From: Cupriavidus pauculus
GTDB lineage: Bacteria; Pseudomonadota; Gammaproteobacteria; Burkholderiales; Burkholderiaceae
Direction: 5' to 3'
NCBI RefSeq assembly: GCF_022179805.1
Contig: NZ_BPUO01000001.1
Coordinates: 62,001-126,000 of the forward strand
Length of the DNA stretch: 64,000 nt
This document shows, piece by piece, positions 8,740 to 16,936 of the stretch; the first letter of the stretch is position 1; each line of letters begins with the position of its first letter. A program made the position numbers and the translations under genes. Below the pieces are notes generated by a model that made no database searches, was not told the origin of the DNA, and saw only the letters and a list, made by a program, of their open reading frames with translations.

Positions 8740-9570
8740 GTGACGCCCGATCAGTTTTGCCAGGACAAAGCCGCGAAAAGCGGTTCCAGCTTCTATTACA
8801 GCTGCCTGCTCCTCCCCCCCGACCGCCGCCGCGCCCTGACTGCACTGCAAGCCTGGCGCCTGGAACTCGACGCCATCGTTCATGAAAACCACGATGCCGG
8901 CGTAGCCCTGCAACGACTTGACTGGTGGCGCGCCGAACTGCGCCGCCTGTTCGAAGGCAATCCCAACCACCCGGTCAGCCACGCGCTGCAGCCATTCCTG
9001 GCCAGCCTGCCCCAGGCGGAAATGAGCCAGATGCTGGACGGCACCGAGATGGACCTGGCCCAGTCGCGCTATTTCGACGAAACGGTGCTGGGCCGGTATT
9101 GCCGGCAGGTTGGCGGCACGTTTGGCAAGCTGGCGGCGCGCGTGCTCGGGTTTTCCGACGACCGCACGCTGGAATTCGCTGAAAAGCTCGGCCTGTCTCT
9201 GATGCGCATCCGCATCGTGCGAGAAATGGGCCACGACGCCCGCCTGGGCCGTATCTATATTCCCGTGGACACGCTGCAGCGCTTCGAGGTGCCGGCCGCC
9301 GACGTCATGCAATCGCGCCACTCGCCGCAGTTTGCCGCGCTGATGCAGGATCAGGCCGCCCAAGCTCGCGCGCTGTACCAGGACGCCCTGGCGCTGCTGC
9401 CGCGCGCCGACCGCCGCGCCCAGCGCGCGCTGCTGGCGCTGGCGGCCATCCACCATGCATTGCTCGATGAAATCGAAGCGAGCCAGTTCCAGGTGCTGAC
9501 CCAGCGCATCGCGCTGACGCCGATGCGCAAGCTCTGGCTGGCCTGGAAGACCTGGCTGCGCAACGGCTGA
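8740..9570 (+). CDS. Squalene/phytoene synthase-fold protein, HpnD-like with degenerate active site
   Basis: This 276-residue protein has the overall pattern of presqualene-diphosphate synthase HpnD (SGSSFYYSCLLLPPDRRRALTAL near the N-terminus, LDWWRAEL, then YCRQVGGTFG). The two Asp-rich motifs that hold the Mg-diphosphate are altered. The first, normally DDxxDE, reads DAIVHE (around residue 48), and the second, normally RDxxED, reads REMGHD (around residue 166). No other hopanoid gene is nearby. The closest functional parallel I can recall is NDUFAF6, a non-catalytic member that helps assemble complex I. It may therefore be a pseudoenzyme rather than a prenyl synthase. It starts with GTG at 8740 behind AAGAAAGAG. 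Confidence 0.85.
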   Translation: MTPDQFCQDKAAKSGSSFYYSCLLLPPDRRRALTALQAWRLELDAIVHENHDAGVALQRLDWWRAELRRLFEGNPNHPVSHALQPFLASLPQAEMSQMLDGTEMDLAQSRYFDETVLGRYCRQVGGTFGKLAARVLGFSDDRTLEFAEKLGLSLMRIRIVREMGHDARLGRIYIPVDTLQRFEVPAADVMQSRHSPQFAALMQDQAAQARALYQDALALLPRADRRAQRALLALAAIHHALLDEIEASQFQVLTQRIALTPMRKLWLAWKTWLRNG

Positions 9571-9636
9571 CCGGCTGCGCCGGCCGCCCGTATCTAGTGA
9601 ATTCCCGCTGTATCGACGTATTGCCGTATTGACGCC

Positions 9637-10908
9637 ATGGACGCCATGACTACCGCCACGCCCTCCCTCGGCCAGCTGATCCTGGACCGTGCCGACGCCC
9701 TCGCCCAGTACTCCGACATGGAAGGCGGGCTGACCTGCGCCTACCTGACGCCGGCGCACGCCAGCGCCCAGGCGCTGCTGGCACGCTGGATGGAAGACGC
9801 CGGCATGACGGTGCGGATCGACGCCATTGGCAACGTGATTGGCCGCTACGCCGCCGATCCTGCCGAGCCGAATCCGAAGGTGCTGATGACCGGCTCGCAC
9901 TTCGATACGGTGCGCAACGGCGGCTGCTATGACGGGCGGCTTGGCATCCTGCTGCCGATTGCCGTGGTCGGCGCGCTGCGCGATGCGGGCATCCGCCTGC
10001 CCTATCACTTTGAAGTCGTGGCGTTTGCCGAAGAGGAAGGGCTGCGCTTCAAGACCAGCTTCCTGGCCAGCAGCGTGCTGGCTGGACGCTTCGATCCGGC
10101 CCTGCTGGAGCGCGTGGACGTCGACGGCGTGTCGATGCGCGACGCGCTGGCGCAAGCCGGCTTTCCCGGCGCCGGCAGCCTGGATGCGCTGCGCGCGGCG
10201 GCGGTGGATCCCGCCACGCTCGCCGGTTTTGTCGAGGTCCATATCGAACAGGGTCCGGTGCTGCTGAATCGCGGACTGCCGCTGGGTGTCGTCACGCAGA
10301 TCGCGGGCAGTAGCCGCTTCCAGGTGCGCGTGGAGGGCCTGGCCAGCCACGCCGGCACCACGCCGATGGACATGCGGCGCGACGCCGCCACGGGCGCTGC
10401 CGAGATGATCCTGCTGGTGGAGCAGCGCTGTGCCCAGGTGCCGACGCTGGTCGGCACGGTGGGTCAACTACAGGTACCCAACGGATCGAGCAATGTGATT
10501 CCGGCTGCGTGCGTGTTTTCGATGGATATCCGCGCGGGAGAAGATGGCATCCGCGAGGCCGCCATCACCGACATCGTGGCCGGCATCGAGCGCATTGCCG
10601 CGCGGCGCGGGCTGCAGGCAAGCGTGGAGCGGGTCACACCGGTCAACAACGCGCCCTGCGCGCGCTGGCTGATGGACCAGTTCGCGGCCGTATTGAGAAA
10701 GCGGGGGCTGGAGGCGTTCGAACTGCCGTCCGGCGCGGGCCATGATGCGATGATGATGCAGCGGATCACCGATGTGGCAATGCTGTTCGTGCGCTGCGGC
10801 AATGGTGGCATCAGCCACAATCCGGCGGAAACGATTACCGTGGAAGATGCCCAGCAGGCAGCCGAGGTGTTCGTGGATTTCCTGCGGCACTTCCGGACGG
10901 TGGCCTGA
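9637..10908 (+). CDS. M20-family Zn-dependent amidohydrolase (allantoate / N-carbamoyl amino acid hydrolase type)
   Basis: This is a 423-residue cytoplasmic metallohydrolase that cleaves a ureido or carbamoyl group. Metal-binding and catalytic motifs are intact: GSHFDTVRNGGCYDGRLG, FAEEEGLRF, VEVHIEQGPVL, a dimerisation-domain segment ASHAGTTPMD, GAGHDAMMM, and HNPAE near the C-terminus. These are shared by allantoate amidohydrolase (AllC), beta-ureidopropionase and N-carbamoyl-L-amino-acid hydrolase, and the substrate cannot be fixed from sequence. No purine-catabolism genes are next to it. A second ATG at 9646 is also possible. Its stop touches the stop of the convergent gene that follows. 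Confidence 0.9.
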   Translation: MDAMTTATPSLGQLILDRADALAQYSDMEGGLTCAYLTPAHASAQALLARWMEDAGMTVRIDAIGNVIGRYAADPAEPNPKVLMTGSHFDTVRNGGCYDGRLGILLPIAVVGALRDAGIRLPYHFEVVAFAEEEGLRFKTSFLASSVLAGRFDPALLERVDVDGVSMRDALAQAGFPGAGSLDALRAAAVDPATLAGFVEVHIEQGPVLLNRGLPLGVVTQIAGSSRFQVRVEGLASHAGTTPMDMRRDAATGAAEMILLVEQRCAQVPTLVGTVGQLQVPNGSSNVIPAACVFSMDIRAGEDGIREAAITDIVAGIERIAARRGLQASVERVTPVNNAPCARWLMDQFAAVLRKRGLEAFELPSGAGHDAMMMQRITDVAMLFVRCGNGGISHNPAETITVEDAQQAAEVFVDFLRHFRTVA

Positions 10909-11280
10909 TCAGCCGCCCCGATACATTTCCTTGCCGATGTCGTAAAGGTTCTTGCGCAGCGTCTTGCGTTCGTCGGGCGACAGGCGCTGGCTGCCGCCGC
11001 GCTGCCCTTGCCGTCCGGCTCGCTCGGCCATGTCGCGCTCGGTCTCGGCACGGTCGCCGCGACGCGGGGGCTGGCGGTTGCGTTCGGGTTGCTGCGGGTT
11101 GCCGCCCTGGCCTGCGGGCGGCTGGCCCTTGGGGTGAAGCAGGTGTGCCATGCCCGCTGACTGGGCGTGCGCCGTGGCAGGGGCCGCGGCGATCAGCAGG
11201 GTCATGCCGGCAAGCCAGACCACTCGCGCGCAGAAATTGCGACGCAGGGTTTGCCCGTGCCGGTTATGCTTCACTTTCAT
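10909..11280 (-). CDS. Small secreted basic protein of unknown function
   Basis: I do not recognise a named family. Starting at the ATG at 11280 gives 123 residues with a long basic n-region, a hydrophobic core (VVWLAGMTLLIAAAP) and a likely signal-peptidase site at AHAQ-S. The mature part is rich in Arg, Gln, Gly and Pro, then ends in a more ordered, apparently conserved piece (LSPDERKTLRKNLYDIGKEMYRGG). Similar periplasmic proteins with an LSPxER...LR tail are common as hypotheticals in Burkholderiales. The open frame continues upstream of 11280, but those residues look non-coding. It faces away from the response regulator at 11565. Confidence 0.7.
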   Translation of the reverse strand: MKVKHNRHGQTLRRNFCARVVWLAGMTLLIAAAPATAHAQSAGMAHLLHPKGQPPAGQGGNPQQPERNRQPPRRGDRAETERDMAERAGRQGQRGGSQRLSPDERKTLRKNLYDIGKEMYRGG

Positions 11281-11564
11281 TGGATAATGGCGGTTTCGAC
11301 TGTGGCCTCCGGCCGGATCCCAGGGATCCATCTGGTGGCACGCCGACATCGCCAGGCGCGACGGCGAGGCAGGTGCCGGCAAGTCGCGACAGGTAATTTC
11401 ACGATGCCCGGGGAGACCGATTTTTCCTCTGACCAATGGGGTCCTTGGAAACGGTTTGCGGAGTGTAAATGCACAAAAGGTGCACGCCGCCATACCACGG
11501 GGTAAAGTATGTAACGTTTTGTTAAGCCATTTTGAGCGAAAGCGATAATCGCTAAGATACCGCC

Positions 11565-12287
11565 ATGGAAAATACCAGCCACAAGATTCTCGTCGTGGAT
11601 GACGACCCGCGCCTGCGCGACCTGCTGCGCCGCTACCTTGGCGAGCAGGGCTTCACGGTCCTCGTGGCGGAAAACGCCACGGCCATGAACAAGCTCTGGC
11701 TGCGCGAACGTTTCGATCTGCTGGTGCTGGACCTGATGATGCCCGGCGAAGACGGGCTCTCGATCTGCCGCCGCCTGCGCGGCGCCAACGACCAGACGCC
11801 GATCATCATGCTCACCGCCAAGGGCGAGGACGTGGATCGCATCGTCGGCCTGGAAATGGGCGCCGACGACTACCTGCCCAAGCCTTTCAACCCGCGCGAA
11901 CTGATCGCGCGCATTCACGCGGTGCTGCGCCGCAAGGGCCCCGCCGAAGTGCCGGGCGCCCCGTCGGAAACGCCCGAAACGTTCGCGTTCGGCGATTTCG
12001 TCCTGAACCTGGCCACGCGCACGCTGACCAAGAACGACGAGGAAATCACGCTCACCACGGGCGAATTCTCGGTGCTCAAGGTGTTCGCCCGCCATCCGCG
12101 CCAGCCGCTGTCGCGCGAGAAACTCATGGAAATGGCACGCGGCCGCGAATACGAGGTATTCGACCGCAGCCTGGACGTGCAGATCTCGCGCCTGAGAAAG
12201 CTGATCGAGCCAGACCCGAGCAACCCGCGTTTCATCCAGACGGTCTGGGGCCTCGGCTATGTCTTCATCCCCGATGGCGTGAAGTAA
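11565..12287 (+). CDS. OmpR-family response regulator
   Basis: This 240-residue DNA-binding regulator has a receiver domain (LVVDDDPRLRDLLRRYL with the acidic pocket, phospho-acceptor Asp in LLVLDLMMPG, LTAK, Lys in LPKPF). A winged-helix OmpR/PhoB domain follows (TTGEFSVLKVFARHP, DVQISRLRKLIE, VWGLGYVF). The histidine kinase follows after 24 bases, so the pair is one operon. It resembles OmpR/RisA of beta-proteobacteria, which act in envelope or intracellular-survival control. Upstream, AGCGATAATCGCT (11541-11553) is a 13-base near-palindrome that includes a -10-like GATAAT only about 15 bases from the ATG. The leader would be very short. Confidence 0.95.
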   Translation: MENTSHKILVVDDDPRLRDLLRRYLGEQGFTVLVAENATAMNKLWLRERFDLLVLDLMMPGEDGLSICRRLRGANDQTPIIMLTAKGEDVDRIVGLEMGADDYLPKPFNPRELIARIHAVLRRKGPAEVPGAPSETPETFAFGDFVLNLATRTLTKNDEEITLTTGEFSVLKVFARHPRQPLSREKLMEMARGREYEVFDRSLDVQISRLRKLIEPDPSNPRFIQTVWGLGYVFIPDGVK

Positions 12288-12311
12288 GTCAGGTCGACCG
12301 CAGGCAGCATC

Positions 12312-13661
12312 GTGGCGACCGCTCTCGGCCGTACCGCAACGCGGTTCTTTGGTTCGCTCTTCTGGCGAACCTTCATGCTGATCGCCCTTTTGCTGGCGAT
12401 CTCGCTGGGTATCTGGTTCCAGAGCTACCGGCTCTTCGAACGCGCGCCGCGCGCCCAGCAGATCGCCATGCAGGTGGTCAGCGTGGTCAAGCTCACCCGC
12501 GCTGCCCTGCTCTACTCGGACCCGGCCAGGCGCCGGTTCCTGCTGCTCGACCTCGTCCAGAACGAGGGCATCAAGGTCTATCCGCGTGAAAAGGACGACG
12601 ACTTTGCCGCGCCCAAGGCCAATCCATTTCTGACCCAGCTGGTACAGCAGGAAATCCGCGGCCGCCTGGGCGAGGACACCGTGCTGGCCACCACGGTCAA
12701 CGATATTCCCGGGGTGTGGGTCAGCTTCGAGATCGAAGGCGACGACTACTGGGTCGCCATCAGCCCCGAACGCTTTGAACGCGTGCCGGGCATCCAGTGG
12801 CTCTGGTGGAGTATTGCCGCGCTGCTGTTGTCGATCATCGGCGCCGCGTTCATCACGGCGCGCGTGAACTACCCGCTCAAACGCCTGGCCAACGCGGCCC
12901 GCCAGATCGGCACGGGCGGCGACCCGCCGCCGCTGCGCGAGCAAGGCGCCAGCGAAGTGGCCCAGGCCAACCGAAGCTTCAACCAGATGGTGCGCGACCT
13001 GCGCCAGCTCGACGATGACCGCGTGGTCATGCTGGCCGGTATCTCGCACGACCTGCGCACACCGCTCACGCGCCTGCGTCTGGAAACCGAGATGTCACCC
13101 GTGGACAACACCACGCGCGACGCGATGATTGCCGACATCGAGCAGATGGACGCGATCATCGGCCAGTTCCTGAACTACGCCCGCCCGGGCCAGGAAGTGG
13201 TGGAGCCCGTGGACCTGTCCACGCTGGTGCAGGAATCGGTCGGCGTCTACGCCGCGCACGACGATGTGCGCGTGCACGTGCGATCGTTCGGTCCTGTCAT
13301 GGCCGTGGCCAACCGCATGGAAATCCAGCGCATCCTCGACAACCTCGTGGAAAACGCGCGCCGCTATGCCAAGGACGAAGAAACCGGCATGGCCGAGGTG
13401 GAAATCTCCACGCGCGTCGAAGACAAGGAAGCCGTGCTGGTGGTGGCCGACACCGGCCCCGGCGTGCCCAACGAGCAGCTGTCGCTGCTGACGCGGCCGT
13501 TCTACCGCCTGGATAGCGCGCGCAGCGAGGCCAAGGGTGCCGGCCTGGGTATGTCGATCGTCAACCGCATCCTGCAGCGCAACGGCGGCCGCCTGCTGCT
13601 GGCCAATCGCCCCGCGCCGAAGACTGGCCTCGTGGTCAGCGCCCGTTTCCGGCGCGCGTGA
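12312..13661 (+). CDS. EnvZ/RisS-type sensor histidine kinase
   Basis: This 449-residue inner-membrane kinase pairs with the preceding regulator. It starts with GTG at 12312. A first membrane helix (FMLIALLLAISLGIW) is followed by a periplasmic sensor of about 120 residues and a second helix (WSIAALLLSIIGAAFI). Then come HAMP, the H-box with the phospho-His (AGISHDLRTPLTRLRLE), and the catalytic domain: N-box ILDNLVENARRYA, G1 VVADTGPGVP and G2 KGAGLGMSIV. All key residues are present. The signal sensed is not apparent. Confidence 0.95.
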   Translation: MATALGRTATRFFGSLFWRTFMLIALLLAISLGIWFQSYRLFERAPRAQQIAMQVVSVVKLTRAALLYSDPARRRFLLLDLVQNEGIKVYPREKDDDFAAPKANPFLTQLVQQEIRGRLGEDTVLATTVNDIPGVWVSFEIEGDDYWVAISPERFERVPGIQWLWWSIAALLLSIIGAAFITARVNYPLKRLANAARQIGTGGDPPPLREQGASEVAQANRSFNQMVRDLRQLDDDRVVMLAGISHDLRTPLTRLRLETEMSPVDNTTRDAMIADIEQMDAIIGQFLNYARPGQEVVEPVDLSTLVQESVGVYAAHDDVRVHVRSFGPVMAVANRMEIQRILDNLVENARRYAKDEETGMAEVEISTRVEDKEAVLVVADTGPGVPNEQLSLLTRPFYRLDSARSEAKGAGLGMSIVNRILQRNGGRLLLANRPAPKTGLVVSARFRRA

Positions 13662-13717
13662 TGCTTGCTGCCCTCCTCTAGCCTGTTTTCTTGCCGTTCG
13701 GCACGCCTGCTTGCGCA

Positions 13718-13745
13718 TTGACAGGTTTTCTTCAGCATTTGATAT
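13718..13745 (+). promoter_or_regulatory. Possible promoter of the MFS symporter gene
   Basis: A consensus -35 TTGACA (13718-13723) lies 16 bases before TGATAT (13740-13745), a weak -10. It is the best candidate in the 268-base gap between the kinase and the transporter gene. Confidence 0.4.
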
Positions 13746-13929
13746 GAGTTTGAAAGGTCGATGACAGGCGAATGACAGCGTCGCCGCGCACACTTCACGC
13801 CATCCGACAGGCCGATGCATACCAGCGCATCCACAGTCATGGCGACGCCTGCCGCAGTCCCCCTCCCCGCCATGGCTGACAACGATCGACACGCGCTCCG
13901 TTCCAACGGACGCAGACAGAGAGACAGCC

Positions 13930-15228
13930 ATGTCCAGCACATCCCACAGCGCAGGCGAGCAGAGCGGTTTTCGTACCGTGTTCCGCGTCGTCAGCGGCAA
14001 TTTCCTCGAAATGTACGACTTCATGGTGTACGGCTTCTATGCCGCCGCCATTGCGCGTACGTTCTTTCCGTCCGGCGATGAATTCGCATCGCTGATGCTG
14101 TCGCTGGCCACGTTTGGCGCCGGCTTCCTGATGCGCCCGCTGGGCGCCATCGTGCTGGGTGCCTACATCGACCACCACGGGCGCCGCAAGGGCCTGATCG
14201 TCACGCTGGTGCTGATGGCCATGGGCACACTGCTCATCGCAGTGGTGCCGAGCTATGCGACGATCGGCGTGGCCGCGCCGCTGCTGGTACTGTTCGGCCG
14301 CCTGCTCCAGGGCTTCTCGGCTGGCGTGGAACTGGGCGGCGTATCCGTGTACCTGTCCGAGATCGCCAAGCCCGGCCAGAAGGGCTTCTACGTGGCCTGG
14401 CAATCTGCCAGCCAGCAGGTGGCCGTGATCTTCGCGGGGCTGCTCGGCGTGATCCTGCACGCCACGCTGGCGCCTGAGCAGATGGATAGCTGGGGCTGGC
14501 GCCTGCCGTTCCTGATCGGCTGTCTGATCGTGCCCTTCCTGTTCATGATCCGCCGCTCGCTGGAAGAAACCGAAGCCTTCCGCACGCGCAAGCATCGCCC
14601 GTCGATCAACGAGATCTACCGCTCGATGCTCGACAACTGGCGCATCATCATCGCCGGCTGCATGCTGGTGGTGATGACCACGGTGTCGTTCTACATGATC
14701 ACCGCCTACACGCCGACGTTTGGCAAGACCGTGCTGAAACTCGACGACGTGGACAACCTGATCGTCACGATGTGCGTGGGCCTGTCGAACTTCATCTGGC
14801 TGCCGCTGATGGGCGCCGTCTCCGACCGTATCGGCCGCAAGCCGCTGCTGCTGTTCTTCACGGTAGCGACGCTGGTGACCGCCTATCCCGCCGTATCGTG
14901 GCTGGTGGCCGCACCGTCGTTCGAGCGCCTGCTGATGGTGGAGCTGTGGCTGTCGTTCCTGTACGGCAGCTATAACGGCGCGATGGTGGTCACGCTGACC
15001 GAGGTGATGCCGCCCGCCGTGCGCACTGCCGGCTTCTCGCTGGCCTACAGCCTGGCCACGGCCCTGTTCGGCGGCTTTACGCCCGCCATCTCGACGTACC
15101 TGATCCACAGCACCGGCAACAAGGCCGCCCCCGGCCTGTGGCTGATGTTCGCCGCCGTGTGCGGTCTGGTGGCAACGCTGATCATCTTCCGCGCGCAACG
15201 CGCCCAGGCCGCCCTGCGCACCGCCTGA
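13930..15228 (+). CDS. MFS metabolite:proton symporter (citrate/tricarballylate type)
   Basis: This 432-residue, 12-helix inner-membrane carrier probably imports an organic acid together with protons. The N-terminus ([28 protein letters not shown]) and the loop DHHGRRKGL between helices 2 and 3 are typical of the metabolite/H+ symporter group that includes citrate (CitA) and tricarballylate (TcuC) carriers. A second MFS loop, SDRIGRKP, follows helix 8. A Shine-Dalgarno-like AGAGAGA lies before the ATG. No catabolic partner gene is adjacent, so the exact substrate is open. Confidence 0.9.
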   Translation: MSSTSHSAGEQSGFRTVFRVVSGNFLEMYDFMVYGFYAAAIARTFFPSGDEFASLMLSLATFGAGFLMRPLGAIVLGAYIDHHGRRKGLIVTLVLMAMGTLLIAVVPSYATIGVAAPLLVLFGRLLQGFSAGVELGGVSVYLSEIAKPGQKGFYVAWQSASQQVAVIFAGLLGVILHATLAPEQMDSWGWRLPFLIGCLIVPFLFMIRRSLEETEAFRTRKHRPSINEIYRSMLDNWRIIIAGCMLVVMTTVSFYMITAYTPTFGKTVLKLDDVDNLIVTMCVGLSNFIWLPLMGAVSDRIGRKPLLLFFTVATLVTAYPAVSWLVAAPSFERLLMVELWLSFLYGSYNGAMVVTLTEVMPPAVRTAGFSLAYSLATALFGGFTPAISTYLIHSTGNKAAPGLWLMFAAVCGLVATLIIFRAQRAQAALRTA

Positions 15229-15543
15229 CACCAACGGTGCGGCGCCGCCGCGTTCATGCCCCCGACACATCGGTGTGGCAGATATGGGCGCGGCGGGCGC
15301 AACCTCTTGAAATTTCGCCTGTTGCCATGCATCTACGTCACGCATGGCATACTTCGCCGTTCGTTTCGCGGCGTCTCCAGATAGGTACCTATCAGCCTCT
15401 TTGAGATTTTCAATTGGCTGCTGCGCTGCGTCTGGGCCCATAATTCAAGCTTGTTGCGATTGCTTTTAGGTGATCCTTGAAGTACAGGAACCTACTGGCG
15501 ATTCGCCCGCCTTATCCTCTTCAAACCGTATCAGGAGAAGTTC
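15229..15543. other. Control region upstream of ahpC
   Basis: This gap of 315 bases is AT-richer than its surroundings. It contains the perfect 14-base palindrome GATAGGTACCTATC (15380-15393), a TTGA-N5-TCAA dyad (15401-15413) right beside it, and a weak candidate promoter TTGGCT-N19-CATAAT (15414-15444). ATAG/CTAT half-sites suggest OxyR, but the spacing (4 bases, not 7) does not fit the OxyR consensus I know. A purine-rich AGGAGAA precedes the ahpC start. Confidence 0.5.
15380..15393. promoter_or_regulatory. Perfect 14-bp palindrome, candidate operator of ahpC
   Basis: GATAGGTACCTATC is fully self-complementary and lies about 20 bases upstream of the candidate -35 element of ahpC, where a LysR-type activator such as OxyR would bind. 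The binder is unknown. Confidence 0.45.
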
Positions 15544-16092
15544 ATGAAGACCGTTGGTCAAAAGCTGGAAGCCTTCCAAGTTGTTGGCGTGAAGCCTGGT
15601 TTCAACAACCACGAAGAAAATGGCCAGTCGGCTTTCGAAGACATCACCGAGAAGTCGTTCGAAGGCAAGTGGAAGGTCATCTACTTCTACCCGAAGGACT
15701 TCACGTTCGTGTGCCCGACCGAAATCGTGGCATTCGCCAAGCTGAACGGCGACTTCGCCGACCGCGACGCGATCGTGCTGGGCGGTTCGACCGACAACGA
15801 GTTCGTGAAGCTGGCATGGCGTCGTGAACACAAGGACCTGAACAAGCTGGACCAATGGCAATTCGCCGACGTGACCGGCTCGCTGGTGGACCAGCTGGGC
15901 GTGCGCGACCAGGCAGCCGGCGTGGCCCTGCGCGCTACGTTCATCGTCGATCCGGACAACGTCATCCAGCACGTTTCGGTGAACAACCTGAACGTCGGCC
16001 GTAACCCGGAAGAAGTCCTGCGTATTCTGGACGGCCTGCAAACGGACGAGCTGTGCCCGTGCAACCGCGCTGTTGGCGGCGCCACGCTGTAA
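15544..16092 (+). CDS. ahpC: Peroxiredoxin AhpC
   Basis: This is a 182-residue typical 2-Cys peroxiredoxin that reduces hydrogen peroxide and organic or peroxynitrite substrates in the cytoplasm. The peroxidatic Cys is Cys57 in FTFVCPTEI. The C-terminal DELCPCNRAVGG supplies the resolving Cys (171/173), the CxC arrangement known from AhpC proteins that are recycled by AhpD. That matches the downstream gene, and no AhpF reductase is present here. The low use of rare codons suggests high expression. Confidence 0.96.
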   Translation: MKTVGQKLEAFQVVGVKPGFNNHEENGQSAFEDITEKSFEGKWKVIYFYPKDFTFVCPTEIVAFAKLNGDFADRDAIVLGGSTDNEFVKLAWRREHKDLNKLDQWQFADVTGSLVDQLGVRDQAAGVALRATFIVDPDNVIQHVSVNNLNVGRNPEEVLRILDGLQTDELCPCNRAVGGATL

Positions 16093-16168
16093 TTGGCCTT
16101 GCCTGCCCGGCGCCCTCGGGTGTCGCGGCAATCGGCGTGGAAGGGGCCAGACGCCCTTTCCACGCAGA

Positions 16169-16191
16169 AACCCGCTATGTGCGGGTTTTTT
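16169..16191 (+). terminator. Hairpin with T-tract between ahpC and ahpD
   Basis: AACCCGC (16169-16175), loop TATGT, GCGGGTT (16181-16187), with the T-run reaching 16191, is a classic intrinsic terminator. It lies in the gap between two functionally coupled genes and may let ahpC be made in excess over ahpD by partial read-through (inference). Confidence 0.75.
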
Positions 16192-16216
16192 GAGCCCCTG
16201 TCGATAGGAGAAATAA

Positions 16217-16738
16217 ATGGAATTCCTCAGCGCGATTAAGAGCTTGATCCCCGACTACGCCAAGGACATCCGCCTGAATGTGGATGGCACGATTGCGCGC
16301 TCGTCGCTGGAAGGCAACGATGCCGTCGCCGTGGCACTGGCCGCCGCGTTTGCCGCCAAGAGCAAGACCATCGTCGACGTGATTCGCAACGCCAACGTGC
16401 TGTCGCCCGAGGAAGTCACCGCCACGCAGACCGCCGCGGCGCTGATGGGCATGAACAACATCTGGTATCCGTACGTCGAGATGGCGGAAGACCCCGACCT
16501 GGCCAGCCAGCCGGCCGGCCTGCGCATGAACGCCTACGCTACCCATGGTGGCGTGGACAAGCGCCGCTTCGAGATGTACGCCCTGGCAGCATCGATCATC
16601 GGCAAGTGCCATTTCTGCGTGAAGTCGCACTACCAGCTACTGAAGAACGAACAGGGCATGAGCGCGCAGCAACTGCGCGACGTGGGCCGGATCGCCGCCG
16701 TCATCGGCGCCGCAGCTAACGTCATCGCCGCCGAATAA
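16217..16738 (+). CDS. ahpD: Alkylhydroperoxidase AhpD
   Basis: This 173-residue protein reduces oxidised AhpC, passing on electrons from a lipoyl or thioredoxin-type donor, and has weak peroxidase activity itself. The active-site set known from the Mycobacterium enzyme is in place: Glu119, Cys131 and Cys134 (GKCHFCVKSH) and His138. The start at 16217 follows GATAGGAGA. It is separated from ahpC by an intrinsic terminator and followed by two further hairpins. Confidence 0.96.
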   Translation: MEFLSAIKSLIPDYAKDIRLNVDGTIARSSLEGNDAVAVALAAAFAAKSKTIVDVIRNANVLSPEEVTATQTAAALMGMNNIWYPYVEMAEDPDLASQPAGLRMNAYATHGGVDKRRFEMYALAASIIGKCHFCVKSHYQLLKNEQGMSAQQLRDVGRIAAVIGAAANVIAAE

Positions 16739-16742
16739 GCAT

Positions 16743-16770
16743 GGAAAGCGGGCGCAACCGCCCGCTTTCC
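16743..16770 (+). terminator. 12-bp perfect hairpin after ahpD
   Basis: GGAAAGCGGGCG (16743-16754), loop CAAC, CGCCCGCTTTCC (16759-16770) pair perfectly and begin four bases after the ahpD stop. There is no T-tract beyond TTTCC, so it may protect the 3' end rather than terminate. Confidence 0.6.
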
Positions 16771-16784
16771 TGATGCCAGGCAAC

Positions 16785-16826
16785 AATGCCGGCGGACACC
16801 GCGAGGGGTCCGCCGGCATTTTGTTT
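16785..16826 (+). terminator. Second hairpin with T-rich tail after ahpD
   Basis: AATGCCGGCGGAC (16785-16797) pairs with GTCCGCCGGCATT (16808-16820) around a 10-base loop and is followed by TTGTTTG. It is the likely true end of the ahpD transcript. Confidence 0.7.
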
Positions 16827-16936
16827 GCAAATGGTCAATCGGTATTGTCCGACATCGGATACAGCCAACGGACACGATGCATTTGTGCATGGCGCGGCCT
16901 ACAATCGACGAAAGGTCACGAACTTCAGCCGTTGCC

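Noticed and set aside
15380..15393. Calling the ahpC palindrome an OxyR site outright
   Set aside because: OxyR half-sites ATAG/CTAT should be seven bases apart and repeated; here the gap is four and no second pair fits.
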